Part shown: in pieces, positions 30,884 to 45,166 of the stretch
How the letters are laid out: each line of letters starts with the position of its first letter
Numbering within the stretch: the stretch's first letter is position 1
Position numbers and translations under genes: made by a program
Source of the DNA: Whitmania pigra
Lineage: Eukaryota; Annelida; Clitellata; Hirudinida; Haemopidae
Length of the DNA stretch: 64,000 nt
Direction: 5' to 3'
Assembly: GCA_021613335.1 (NCBI GenBank)
Contig: JAJTWR010000260.1
Span: 621,001 to 685,000 of the forward strand
The notes under the pieces: model-generated
The model's database searches: none
The model's input: only the letters and a program-made list of their open reading frames with translations
What the model was told of the DNA's origin: nothing

Positions 30884-31009
30884 ACTACCTTATTATAACT
30901 ACAACTACAAAAAATTATATTAAAATGTTGTTCAAATTCTTGTCCATAAAATGGAAACCTTAATTTGTTAGAAAGTTTATTACACCCCGAATTAAGCTTA
31001 CCGCAATCC

Positions 31010-31080
31010 AGTCCAAATCATCTTAGTTATACTAAGTAAGCTTAGTTACGGACTCTAATCAAACAAATAATTAAATACTT
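31010..31080 (+). repeat. Solo copy of the GTCC...GGAC retroposon tail
   Basis: Reads GTCCAAATCATCTTAGTTAT, a 20-bp partial inverted repeat (ACTAAGTAAGCTTAGT), then CGGACTCTAATCAAACAAAT. Same tail as the SINE copies at 16.3-16.6 kb, without a tRNA head. Confidence 0.65.
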
Positions 31081-31548
31081 ACCCCGATCCATAATTTTAA
31101 ATATCACAAGCTTTTGTTTCATAAATATATTTTAGTCAAATTATTGCATACAATTTACATATAATTAATATTATATTAATCACTTAACCTAAATTTTAAA
31201 CTTACTGCCAACGTAAGACTTCCCACAAATAATCAGTTGACTTTGTTACGTTTCCGCCTAGATTAATTTAATACTATATGCATTAAATTTAAAAGATTAG
31301 AAAATTGATTTTGTAAGTCATTTAACACTTATAAAATACTATTTGCTAATGCATATCTATTCACAATCAGCCAGATTGTTTGTGTGAAACTTCCCAAGTT
31401 AATCGTGAATTAAGTGAACGTCGACCAAAGACTAATATAATATTCACATATGCAATATTATGTTAAATGCATACTGACAAGTAATATAGTTAGTAGCAAA
31501 TAATAAAAAAGGACATCGAAAAAGTTATTTACAAAGTAATTATAATAC

Positions 31549-31645
31549 CTGCCGTTCTTAGAAGAGGACAAAGCCAAGCAGAGAAGAAAATTGAACGACA
31601 AAGGATCACTTTGCACTTCCCTATTTATAAGCAGATGATTGGCCA
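31549..31645 (-). promoter_or_regulatory. TATA/CCAAT promoter and possible non-coding first exon
   Basis: On the minus strand GGCCAATCATC is followed by CTTATAAATAG (TATA box, 31632-31621). About 70 bases later comes GGCAG|GTATTA, a usable splice donor at 31549/31548. No gene starts within 3 kb on this strand except the neuropeptide precursor, whose coding exon begins with a splice acceptor. I infer this is its promoter and 5' UTR exon. Confidence 0.4.
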
Positions 31646-31699
31646 GCGAATCACTCGGGAACATCTTGGCGTAGGAGGAAATTTTCGTTCATTTGTAAA

Positions 31700-33430
31700 A
31701 ACTTGTTTCATTTAGGGGAAGTTCTGTAAAGTATGAACTTAATTAATGGACTTATATTTGCATCCAACATCAAATGGCTTGTCAAGGATTGTTCTTATTT
31801 ATAGACCAGAATATACAAGGTACGAAACTCATGGCTATTCAAAGAATATGATCATCGTTCGATATTTTTTATATTTTAAACTTGAACAATGAGTTTTAAC
31901 AAAGGTAAGGTCCATAGAAATTGAAGTAATTATAGTATCATAAGTCATTATAGTATCACATCTGCTAAGTAGGTCATGGATCATAGGCAATAATGAAAAA
32001 TTGGCCAAATCTCGCAATGTTCTGTATCACGCCAATTAGACATTTCTTCAGACTCAGATTAAATGAAGCAATAAAATTACAAACGGTTGAAAATGGTATA
32101 TATTTTATGCGCAACTGTAGAATTGGAGCCGCGTGATTAAGTGATTTTTAGCTTTCGCCGGAAATTAGAATGTTCAAGCCAATTATTTTCATTCCAGAAA
32201 CCGATTCTGTGAGTAGATGAAATAAGGATCTTGAAATAATTGCTAACCGAAAAGTGTTGCGACGAGGTGCCAGTCACGTTTACTTTTCGGTCGTAAGTCC
32301 TTAAATTCAAGATACAATAATTTCTATCTGAGGTAAGTGGTTATAAATTACATAAAAATAGTTAATATATCAATCCTTATTTTTTCGAGAAATACAAAAA
32401 AGAATGATGAGATAGAAGCGCTAAGGAGAACAACGTACCGGAGGTTGCACAATTATTTATATTACGCAATTATGCAAGACCGGAGCAATCAGGGAAATAT
32501 GTTCGAAGCGATAGGAGACTATAAACAATAGTAGCAATCGCCTTTTAAAAGCATTGTGAACAAGAAAGGCATTAAATTATATTTCTAATAAAGAATCGCA
32601 AATTTGGACATGCATTTCATTTTATTAGGTTTTACTCACTCATGGTTTTATCAAATGGGGCAAAGTGAGATATACTTATTATAAAAGGTGCTATCAGCAT
32701 TATCGAACAACTTAAACTTTTATCAATGACCTTATGAATCAAAAGCCCTTACAAGCATGCTTCAAGCTATGAAAGCTCAAAATTATTCCAAATCGATCAA
32801 AAAAGTAAGAAATCTCAAATTAACTTTATAGAAATTAAATATATTTTAAAATAATTACAGTTTAAAACTTTAAATTTTTAAATTAAACTAAATATTAATT
32901 AAACTAATTTTTTTCTTTATAAAAAAAAATTTTATGTCCCTGCAATATGAAATAAGTTTAACTAATTTAATATTCATTAGAAAAAAAAGACTCATCGGAT
33001 CATTATGAAATTAAATTGTAACTCCTAGCACAAACCGAAACCCTAAAATTGTTAAATTGCTATCCGCAATGCCCGTGATGGGCTAAAATTAAATAAAATG
33101 TTACTAACTATTGCTTAAGCTATTTTTTTAATTACAAGCTAAATTTAGCTAAATCAAATAGTTTAGTTGAGGTGGTAGTTTAACTAATTTTTAATTACTA
33201 ACCAAAAAGTTTAATTTTAAAATTATACTTTTTTAGTTTTTTTTTTGATTCACTGGTTTAGATTTATAATACACAACTATTGCATAACCCTCCCCGTCAT
33301 TTGGAAAATATAAGAAAAAATCAGTAAATCTACTATAAAATCAAATTTAAAAATAAATTAAATTAAAAGTTAAAAAATGTATTTTAATGTAATATATTTA
33401 ACAACTACTTCAATAATTTACCATTTTCGA
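31700..33430. other. No gene recognised
   Basis: AT-rich intergenic DNA. Nothing supported. Confidence 0.5.
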
Positions 33431-33449
33431 CGAAAATGTTAGCAGTTGT

Positions 33450-33532
33450 GCTCCCCGTAAATACGCCCACCGGTTCCAGTGTGTGGCCTCCGCCGAAGTG
33501 TTCCACCCTTGTTAGTAGTCAATAAGTATTAA
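33450..33532 (+). repeat. Direct repeat, left copy
   Basis: TGTGCTCCCCGTAAAT, then TTCCAGTGTGTGGCCTCCGCC and AGTCAATAAGTATT. A related block in the same orientation and order occurs at 36560-36678 (TGTGCCCCCT, TTCCAGTGTGTG, TTCCGCC, AGTCAATAAATACT), flanking the hAT relic and SINE. Confidence 0.5.
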
Positions 33533-33533
33533 A

Positions 33534-33985
33534 ATGAATAGTGTGATAGTGAAAACTTGCTTCAAAGATATCAAATTAAAAGATGGGCAGGGTACAATTG
33601 ACATCATAACCGATATGAATGTTGGCAAATGCCTGCAAGAAATTGATGGAGATGATGATGAAGCTGTAGTACAACTTCTACAGAAGCGATGTGGAAATCA
33701 CTCACTAAATTTAGCTGCAAGTATGGATGCTTTTGAATCAAGGAGTGATAAGTAACAGAGGTCCTATGGCGTGCAAGTTGGCCGAATGGATAGTTCCAGG
33801 ATGTGACGTTAATGTAACAGTCGTTAGGTGTCATGTTCGCAACCCAGCCTGCAATGCCAGGGAGCGCCCTCGGATAGGGGAAATGTTGGATCGACTAAGA
33901 AGTGCATTCCCATTAGGATGCATAAGGCACTCAAAAAGTGGGCTAAATACATCGATGGGTAAAGTGCAGGCATTATGGAATTAAG
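33534..33985 (+). pseudogene. hAT transposase relic
   Basis: The frame includes AVVQLLQKRCGNHSLNLAAS (hAT: RC..H.LNL.A) and, after shifts, MGKVQALWN (hAT: F.KVQALWNKQ.RS). Several frame breaks. No full transposase. Confidence 0.55.
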
Positions 33986-34054
33986 TAAGTTTGAGCCCAA
34001 AGGCAGAGGAAAATAGAGGAAATTCTGCAGTTAAAACCTTTGTTCAGACTAGAC

Positions 34055-34440
34055 AAGTAGTACCAGATGGTGCAGTGGACAAACGTCTTAATCTCTTCGA
34101 GGTCAGATTCAATCCCCCCACATTGTTATTGCAGCCCGTACTCACGCAACCGCAAGGAAAAGAGTTCCCGGCATTGGTCCGCTCAAACTGGCACAGTATC
34201 CCCCCGGGCGCAGGCACAAAAGTTCAAGCATCCGTCGATGCAGTCGCATCCGCATGCCATCCTCGCTTCCTTGATTTTGTTGATCTCCTCTCTTTCGGCC
34301 GAGTCTATGCACTCCACACCTGTCGACCAGAGCTTGTAAAGTCTCTGTCGTGCGGAGAGGGGAATAGATAGGAATAGATAGACCCTTCCCTTCCCTGCGC
34401 TGGTGATACGTTAACGAAACATATATTTTGTAGAAAGGGA
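34055..34440 (+). mobile_element. tRNA-headed SINE, second type
   Basis: Box A-like TGGTGCAGTGG at 34068-34078 and box B-like AGATTCAATCC about 28 bp further, followed by a body of about 300 bp that is more GC-rich than its surroundings. The apparent 126-codon frame across it is not protein-like. The tail was not delimited. Confidence 0.5.
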
Positions 34441-36559
34441 ATAATTTGTAGATTTTAAATATGTTTTTAAAATTGCAAGCGCGTTAAGGAATTTTATGTT
34501 ATCGGCGCTCAAACGTTATACGCTAACCAAACATTCATTTTTATTCAAAATTTTGTTACGCGCATCATTTGCTAAAGGTGTTAAGGACATGTTTTATTTC
34601 TGGTTTTACTTATTTTCATGAGGAACATTGAACCCTCCAAAGATTTAACAAATAATTTGCAATTATTGCATTCCTTAATAGGGCACAGATGTTTTAAATC
34701 TATCTATTGTACAACCTGTTTTGTACTAAGAAAATGAAACCATGTAAAATAGATTCCAAATTGCAGGCAAGACTGTAGAGACAATCAGACATATGAACAG
34801 GAAATTAAACACAAAGTTGTGAAGTAGCTGGGATGATCACATTAAATCTTGACAGTTTTAGGTTAACGAGAGTGCACAAGACATTGATTTTTTTCACATG
34901 AAGCAGTGAATATTATTCATGAGGGTAAGGCTAAAGGCTTTCCACATTCGTTGCAAAGTTCTGTGATGGAGGTGATTATTGTAATTATTAGTTAATCACT
35001 CTAGTTATTCATAATTAGCTAATAATTGATATTTTCTTTATTCGTTAATTTTCTGATACGCTAATCGCAAAGCAAGAAGGAGGAGGATTCAACGTCTTCA
35101 TATCCCAGTTCCAAATGCTTTGATAAAGGTGATTATTATAATTGCAGTGGATAAGGCTGAAGAGTTTTACAGAAAGAAAATGGACATTGTGCGATTAATG
35201 CTAATCATGATGATTACAGGATGTGAATATATACTTTTAAAAGCTGCTAATATTTGTCAACAGCTAGTGCATGGTGTGGACAGGAGTTGCCTAGATAGTC
35301 TAAGTGGTCTGATCCTGAAAGCATATAAAATATGCTATAAATTAGCCATGAAAAAGTTGAAGTGGGCTATGATTGGTTAATGAGGATGATTTGCACATTG
35401 GATTTAATTTACACATTCATTCAAAATAGAAATTTAATGTGATTAATGATTCTTTGGTAATTTCTGCAATTTATTAATAATAGTGCTCGTTGTCATCAAA
35501 TAATTTTTATACCCATTTATTTACAATGCCTCATTAATATTTTTCCATTGCATCAATTTCATCAAATTAACCCATCAGAGTAATGTCTTTCATTGATTTT
35601 TGAATGTTGAAATGCTCAAGGCTCACTCAATACTAGGCTCAAAAAGTCCTTCATGTTTTACAATGCCATCACATCACAATTAGGATACTTGTTGATTCTA
35701 AGGATTGTAAATGTAAACATGTTTTCTTAGCAAACGTTTAAAAGGGATTGGAGAGGTTAAGCTGAAAAGCAGGCTCCTGGAATTATATGAGGACTATTTC
35801 TAGGCATTTGAAGTATGTTGATTTTAGTCAATTTTTGTTTTCTTAGTTGTCGACGACAACTTGTCATGTTGCTCTGGTCATGTTTAAGATTATGGTGTTG
35901 AATTATTATTTATTATTGAAACATTATTTATTAGTACCAATCTGCTCCTCCAAGTTGCTACATAATCTTGTGCATCACATAATTATTTTATTTCCAGCAT
36001 TGGTGTCAAGTGCATCTTAAACAATGCTTGATAAACTTCTGTTCTTGATGTTTTAAAATTTTCAACTTTTTGTTATTGTTTGTAATGCTTCTTGTGTTTA
36101 TTTCAGCTTATGAGGCAGACTTAAAGTCTTTCCCATTAATGAGTGAAAATGTCAATGGCAAGTCAGCTGTCTCTGAAAGAAAGAAGGAAAATTAAAAAGA
36201 TATTTGATCCTGATGTCTCGATTACTTTTTTTTACATAAACAACATTCAAAAATAACTTTGGAACCATTAATTTTATAGTCTGATCCAGGATTCCACAAA
36301 AAATGTATACGAGAACTTTAGCCTTGCTTATGATTAAAAATCAGTTGAATTTAGAGCTGCGATCGTTTGGATTTAAGTTCCTTGGAAGTTGTTGGCGACG
36401 ATTCAATTGATCAATGGCGATTTTAACAATCTGGACGTCCCTATCGTGGAGCACATTGCAATGTAAATTAAAGGACATCTTGGATAACAAAACATCTGGA
36501 TAATATCGTAATAATGTGGTCATAATTTGGGCATTTACAAAAATTTGAGGGAACATTGC
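34441..36559. other. No gene recognised
   Basis: Mostly AT-rich DNA with short open frames that match nothing known. No RNA or element end was identified apart from the repeat at 36560. Confidence 0.45.
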
Positions 36560-36680
36560 CTGTGCCCCCTCCCCTAAGTCAGCTCACTGCTTCCAGTGTG
36601 TGAATTTCCGCCTATATACTCTAGATATGCTTCGTGTAATTAATTTTGTATGGTTTATAATAGTCAATAAATACTGGAGT
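36560..36680 (+). repeat. Direct repeat, right copy
   Basis: Partner of 33450-33532. Read on the minus strand it continues GGGGGCACAGGCAATGTTCCC, suggesting a transposon subterminal region. From 36681 to 37260 nothing is seen. Confidence 0.45.
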
Positions 36681-37266
36681 GCACGTGATAATCACAACGA
36701 AGAATAATGCTTTAAACAATTTTGTTTAGGTTTGTTTTAATTTCCCCATTCTTCACATATTTTTATACAAAGATAAACAATTAGAGAATTAGTTAGAATT
36801 AATCGAAGTTTTCAACGTTTCGTAACATCACTCTGGCTATGACCTAAAAAGCACATCATCACCTCCAAAGCGACAGCACCAACGTTAGTAATAAAGGTAC
36901 TTCAGTTACGGCAAAATCAATGAAAACTCTTAAATAATTTAATAGCATATGAATATTGTTAACGTTATTTAAATTCATATTTTTTATTGCAAAAATTTTA
37001 ACGCTTTAAATGCAGACAATTACAAAAAACATACAAAAATGATATTTAATTTAAGTTATAGTTTATATGTATTTAATATGTAACAATATAATTTATTTTA
37101 GTAAATATTTTGAAGCCAAGCATACATTAAATGAAGAGTGTATGAAAGAAAAAATGTCAAATAAATAAAAATATTTAAAATTGATTATACAAATTATGTC
37201 ATTTTAAATTATTTAATAACAAAATAATTAGTATTATTTAATTGAGATTGAAGCTCCCGGACAGGC

Positions 37267-37310
37267 CTATAAATAAATATATTGACCTTGTCAGTAGACG
37301 CCATTTTCCC
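37267..37310 (+). promoter_or_regulatory. ATP5F1A core promoter region
   Basis: CCTATAAATAAA (37266-37277) is TATA-like. CGCCATTTTCC (37298-37308) is a YY1/Pho-type site at the position where many nuclear genes for mitochondrial proteins initiate. The start codon is at 37345. Motifs seen, role inferred. Confidence 0.4.
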
Positions 37311-37344
37311 CGTGTTGTGTTGAGAGCTACTGGCATTACCGAGG

Positions 37345-39619
<2,275 letters not shown>

Positions 39620-39667
39620 ACCTAACTTTAGACAATAATCGATCAATGGCAGGAAGTTATCGGAAAA

Positions 39668-39673
39668 AATAAA
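39668..39673 (+). promoter_or_regulatory. ATP5F1A poly(A) signal
   Basis: AATAAA 48 bases after the stop codon. Confidence 0.7.
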
Positions 39674-40516
39674 TACTTGTTCTTAGGATTTCTTGTGGAT
39701 TAAATTCATTTTGGGAGATAGTTTTGTGTTCAAAAACTTGTGAGTTATTTGCATAGCTTAGGAACTTAATGGCAGCATTCTGGTCAAAATGTGGACTTAG
39801 CTTGGATGGGTCACTGGTGTTGGGAGACAGTGATACCAAAGAAAATTCTGATAAGATGCCGGCAAAGGTTTGAAGCTCTCGTAGAGTTGAGATCGCCAGT
39901 GTCTGAGTGTTGCTAATGTTCGATTTAGGAGGCTTGTGTGTTCCAAAAGGTTTTGTAATGAATTATAAACTTTAAAACTATTTGAGAATATCTTATATCC
40001 TAGACACCTCAGCAAGATCCAGCTGATCCCAACGTTAATATCTATTTTGTAACATGTTTGCTTGGTGCTTGTGCCGTTTATATCATTTATTTACTCACAT
40101 TCTCAGTATATATTTTATTAAAAAACTTATAACCTTGTGTCTTCACATCGTAGTGTGAAACTGTGGTCCGTACAATCTGCATAAATAATGCCCAGTTGAC
40201 CAACAATCTTTTGGGGCCCCAGCTGGTTTTTAAAATCTTTATGCTTTATCAAGCAGGCCGTAGAGAACCAAAAGCTCTGTTGATACATAATTAAAGTGAG
40301 CTCTTTAGGCGCTTTATGGCGGTGCAAGGTATGTTGCAAACACACAAGGTCCTTTTGCTAGGAAAGCGGTAGACTTTATAATGGAAAAATAGTTCTGGTC
40401 TGGCAGCCTCGATTATGAAGCACCAGTAAAGCACTCGACTTCACGTCTGCAAGCTACTCATCGATTGTTTGCATGAAAATCACCCAGTTCTTCGAGACTG
40501 ACTTGCGCTTCCGCAT
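39674..40516. other. No gene recognised
   Basis: Downstream flank of ATP5F1A up to the first Tc1/mariner element. No supported feature. Confidence 0.5.
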
Positions 40517-40869
40517 TACATTATGCGTTGCATAAACTTGGCCCAGGTTCAAGAATCACACAATTTACACATTTATCTTATAAATTACTGGTGCTTTTTG
40601 AGCAAAACATCCTTTATATGATTCACAAAGTCATATTTAATAAATTTACAATAAAATTTAACAGCAAAGTTTGAATATTAGTGGGATTTCATCGATAAAT
40701 GCCTATGATGTTGTTTTTGGAGATTTTCGCGGCTGAGCATGAGGTCTCTTCTTGTTCAGTAAATAATTTTTATTACAGGAATCACAAAAGCTGATGATTA
40801 TAATAAGGACCTATATAAATGGTCCCATTTTCAAAACTCATTTACGTAATATATATTCGAAAGCTAACT

Positions 40870-40976
40870 TGCCCCGCCACCAAGCGCCCCTTGGATGCGA
40901 CGCTATACAAATGGTTGGGCGCCCCTGACGCTTACGCTTATGGCTCTCTACAAATAAACTTATTGTTATTATTATC
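40870..40976 (+). mobile_element. Retroposon 3' end inserted in element A
   Basis: AGCGCCCCTTGGATGCG... then GGCGCCCCTGACGC, TTACGCTTATGGCTCTCTAC, AAATAAACTTATTGTTATT. It ends exactly where the transposase reading (SDKKK) resumes. The GCGCCCC block appears twice in tandem. Homologous to 13043-12968. Confidence 0.7.
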
Positions 40977-41496
40977 AGATAAAAAGAAATTAAATTTGGA
41001 TGGTCCAGATGGCTGTAAATATTATTGGCAAGATGTCAGAGGGCCCCAACAAAATTTTTTGAAAGGAATATCGGAGGTGGCTCAGTTGTGGCTCTGGGCT
41101 GCCATTTCCTCTCGTGGTTCATCTGAACTCGTCTTCGTGGAAGGCAAGCAATATGTTGACATTGGGCCTGTATACCTTTCCGCTATGTGAGATTATTTGG
41201 AGGTGATTCAGTCGTTTTTCAGCAAGACAATGCCCCGCTACACACATCAGGACTGAAAAAAGCTTTTTTCCAGGAGAAGATTTTGAAATGGCCAGCTCGC
41301 TCCCAAGAAATGAACCACAATGAAAACATGTGGGTACTGCCTGCTAGGAAGGATAAACTTGATGTACTCCAATGGAAAACAATATTTCAGTATTCAGGAA
41401 CTGAAAGATACTTTTGAATAAGATCTGGATGGAAAGAGTTTGAAACCTTTCTTGGATTCACTAAAAAATAGTGTTCAAGAGTTAATTATTAAGAAA

Positions 41497-41700
41497 GGGC
41501 ACCCCGTCATAATAGCCCGGCGACAAAATAGCCCCGTCAAAACAGCACCATCAAAACGTAAAACTCATTTCATTTAATCAAATTTTAAATAAGTTATCGG
41601 CTAATGTCTTCAACTCATATAAATATTTTTTTATAAAGATACATTGACGGGGATGTCTTGACGGGGATATTTTGTCGCTGGGCTATTTTGACGGGTCACC
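41497..41700. mobile_element. 204-bp MITE with 8-bp target duplication
   Basis: Ends are a roughly 40-bp inverted repeat containing AATAGCCC(G/A)GCGACAAAATA and CCCCGTCAA. It is flanked by TTAAGAAA on both sides (41489-41496, 41701-41708). An 8-bp duplication points to a hAT- or P-type transposase. It lies inside Tc element A and is therefore younger. Confidence 0.9.
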
Positions 41701-42141
41701 TTAAGAAAGGATATAAGATACATTATAGACTTTAATATAAATAATAAGTTAAAGGTTGGATTTTAATAAATATGAAAATTTATGCTCCCTAGTGTTTCTT
41801 GTTCTTTTATGCTATTTATATTTCCAGTTTTTTACGAAAATTTCGCGAAATATTTGTCTGATTCCACTAAATTTCATAGGTATCTAAATCTAATGCTTTT
41901 CAGTACATTGTGTGACAAAATGGCCTATGAAAAGTCAGTACATAAAAAGAAGTTATCGTAAAGAAACGTAACTGGGCCAAGTTTTTGCAACGCACTGTAC
42001 AATGTAGCTCTTAAAATATTGAACTAATCAAAGCCAAATTTGGAAATTATAAAGTAAATAACTAAATTTATATATATTTGTTCCAAATTTCCTATTGATT
42101 GAGCAAGTGATGATTTTAAATTCATCAAAATGTCCTATTCA

Positions 42142-45100
42142 GGCTGCGTAAAAAGATTACTAGCGTTTTGCACTATTTGGTGATATATCTATTAGCAAAC
42201 TTTTACAAGCTTTTACAAAAGAATCACAAAGGGTATTTTTAGTCGATAGTTTAGTACATAATATTTTTATCATGGGTAGGAGTGGACTAACAGCTGAAGA
42301 GAAAGGAAAAATTCTGGCCTTCAAAACAGAAATATTGCCAACAATTAAATAAAAGTAAATTTGTTATTTCTAGATATTACAAAGCTATGAAACAAAATAT
42401 ATTAGTGGAGACCTCAAAAACTCCGACAAAAGATGCGAAGAAAACTCTTTCGTGAAGCTTCTAAAGAAAATCTCTCTCCAAACCAGTTAATAACAAGCTT
42501 GAAATTAAATGTCTGTAAGAAGACAGTCTGAAATTACTTAAATAACAGTGGAAAATTCAAATATGACAGAAGTTTGAAGGTTCTGCAACTCAAAGAAGGT
42601 CACAGAAAGGTTCATATGGAATGAGCCAATAATATGGTTGACTTCAAATCGGGATGGGACCAAACAATTTTTTTCTAATGAAATAAAATTTAATCTGGCT
42701 GCCAATATTATTGGCAACACTTAATTGTGGAAAAGAAGACCTACTTTGGCAGACAACAAGGAAGAGGCTCCGTCATGATCTGGGGAGCAATTTTGCCAAA
42801 AGGGACAACGACTTTGGCATTCTCAAAGGTAAGAAAAAATCTCACAATTATATTGAGACATTAGATAAGTTTCTGCTACCATTTGATAACAATAATTTTG
42901 GCGATAACTTTGTATTTAAGCAGGATAATGACTCTATACGTGTTTCCAAGTTGACGAGAATGTTTTTCCAGAAAAGGAAAATCAAGATGGTGAGTTGACC
43001 AGCATTATCCCCAGATCTCAACCTAGTACCATATATAGTTTACTCGACGCTTCTTGGTCTCAAATCATCGTTGTCAGCCGGGCCGGATGGTATTCCAAAC
43101 ATATTCTTGAAAAAATGTGCATCTGCACTAGCTGTTCCACTATCCCACCTTTTCGACGCATCCTACAAAGATCATAAATTACCCCAGGACTGGAAAGTCG
43201 CCCTGGTAACACCCATCCACAAGAAAGGTCCCACCACTTCTCCTGAAAACTACAGACCAATATCTATTACATCAACATGTTGCAGAGCTATGGAAAGAAT
43301 CATCAATAAATCCCTAATGCAATACCTTTTGAACCATAAGCTTAACGACTGTAGCCAACATGGCTTTATTCCGGCTCGTTCAACTACCACAAATATCCTC
43401 GAATGCACTCAAAGATGGACAGACGCCATACAAGACAAGCAAAATTTAGACATCATCTACTTGGACTTCCGTAAGGCCTTTGACTCTGTCTCTCACACAA
43501 AGCTAATGCTCAAAATATGCACATATGGTGTAAGTGACAATATGAAAAGATGGCTTGAGGATTTTCTATACTTGAGGTCACAGAAAGTGAGCATCAATGG
43601 ATGTATCTCAGAAGAGGTTGCTGTCACTAGCGGAGTTCCTCAGGGGAGTGTTCTCGGGCCAACCTTAATTTTGCTATATATAAACGACCTACCCGAAATA
43701 TTCAAAAGCTCCGACACCATTTGTAAGCTCTTTGCTGACGATGTAAAACTTTACAACACTTCTTCTCTCCAGTTGCAACGATCTCTTGACAAAATAGTAG
43801 AATGGAGTGAGAAATGGCAATTACAGCTTGCTCCCGACAAATGTCAGATACTCTCGCTGATTGGTTACAACAAAAATTTCAACCCATGTGAATTTTGGAT
43901 CAATAACCACAGACTGTCGAGAGCTGGCACGATCCGAGATCTGGGAGTGCTTATTGATTCCTCCCTCAAATTCGTCCATCACATCGACAACATCACCAGG
44001 AAAGCAGCCATAATATCCAAATTGATTCTTGCATCTTTTTCCTCTAGAGACCCAGATATCCTTAAAAAAGCATTTTGTACTTACGTTAGACCAATATTGG
44101 AATACAGCTCTCCCGTTTGGAATCCTCATAAAAAACTACTCATTGACAGAATAGAGAAAATTCAAAAAAGGTACACAAAGGCCATTCCCACACTTGCCCA
44201 TTATCCATATCTACAAAGACTAAAGACACTTAAACTACCAACATTGGAAAAGCGTCGACTACTGGCCGATCTCACTCTCTGTTACAAGCTACAAAATGGC
44301 TTTATCCACAGCAACATTTCCACTACTCTTATTAGATCAACTTACACTAGGACCAGAGGCCATAACCACAAACTCAGGACAAGAAAATCCCGATGTGAAA
44401 TATCCAAACACTTTTTCTCTAACCGCATTGTCCGATCCTGGAACTCCCTGCCAGCTCATATCGTCAATTCCTCAACATCAAACCGATTTAATTCTGAAAT
44501 CTGTAAACTAAATCTTAATCTCTACCTCAGATTCCAAGAACTTTGAAAATTTATTACCTCCTATTAAATTTTTTCTCCTCACTTTTGATTTCTCAAACTA
44601 GATCTGCCCGAGCGATGATGAACTTAGTTTTCGCGTTTAAGTTTATTTTTCGATCGTGTTAGAGGCTTCGGCCCTTCGTTCGTGTCTTTAAATAAATAAA
44701 ATAAAAAAATAATTGAAAACGTTTATGGAAAGGTTGTTAATGGAGTATATAGAAGTGGAAAGACATATTTTTAAAAAAAGAGCTGGAAGAGGCCATAATG
44801 AGGAACATCCTGGGAGACGATTACCTAAACACTTAATTAAATCAATGAAATATGGATGCATAACAATTTTAGAAAATAAAGGACGTATTATTAATTACTA
44901 AAAATATTGTTTAAATAAAATTTAAAAGTTAATTATGTGATAATTTAATCGTGAATTGAGTTTTTCCGAAACGCTTGAAACCTTTTTACAAAATATGACA
45001 TTTTGTTTATTTTGAAAGTATATTTTTTTGAATCAAAAGCAAATTTAGAACAAGTATAAAACATTAGAATTTGCATGTATCTTCCAATTTTGGATCTGAT

Positions 45101-45166
45101 TAGTCAAATGTTTCAAAAGTTATGCAACATTTGACGGGCGTTTGTAACCTTTTTATACGCACTGTA
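42142..45166 (+). mobile_element. Tc1/mariner element B, split by a LINE
   Basis: Left end CTGCGTAAAAAGATTACTAG; right end, reversed, CAGTGCGTATAAAAAGGTTAC next to TA at 45165-45166. Inside: MGRSGLTAEEKGKILAFK (42272), NQLITSLKLNVCKKTV, LNNSGKFKYDRS, then VMIWGAILPKGTTT (split over frames), NYIETLDKFLLPFDNNNFGD, FVFKQDNDSI (second catalytic Asp). WPALSPDLN is interrupted by the LINE at about 43025, and the reading resumes after it at 44709 with IENVYGKVVNGVYRSGKTYF. Many stops and shifts, including TGA for the conserved Trp. Confidence 0.9.
43025..44708 (+). mobile_element. CR1/Jockey-superfamily LINE, 5'-truncated
   Basis: One open frame of about 490 codons (to 44546) runs from just before the RT domain. 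Motifs: SAGPDGIP, PENYRPISITST, IIYLDFRKAFDSVSH (RT A), SGVPQGSVLGP (RT B), CKLFADDVKLY (active-site FADD, RT C), LGVLIDSSLKF, then YVRPILEYSSPVWNPH and ISKHFFSNRIVRSWNSLP. The apurinic endonuclease half is absent, so this is a dead-on-arrival copy. The open RT frame suggests recent insertion. The 3' UTR ends in AAATAAATAAAATAAA. The insertion point is defined by the interrupted Tc transposase sequence (DLN | IEN). Confidence 0.95.

Larger units (their letters stand above)
40517..41999 (+). mobile_element. Tc1/mariner (Tc3-like) element A, degenerate
   Basis: Inverted ends: left TGCGTTGCATAAACTTGGCCC (40524-40544); right, reversed, TGCGTTGCAAAAACTTGGCCC (41995-41975), both next to TA. The transposase is broken: SDKKKLNLDGPDGCKYYW, LWLWAAISSRGSSELVFVEG (first catalytic Asp in SD, then the WGAIS block) and, in another frame, VVFQQDNAPLHTS (second Asp) and MNHNENMW (family: LNPIENLW). 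The N-terminal DNA-binding part is missing or unrecognisable. Two later insertions sit inside (40870-40976 and 41497-41700). Confidence 0.9.

Noticed and set aside
33991..34371. 126-codon frame at 34 kb
   Set aside because: Overlaps a tRNA-headed SINE; composition and position fit the repeat rather than a gene.
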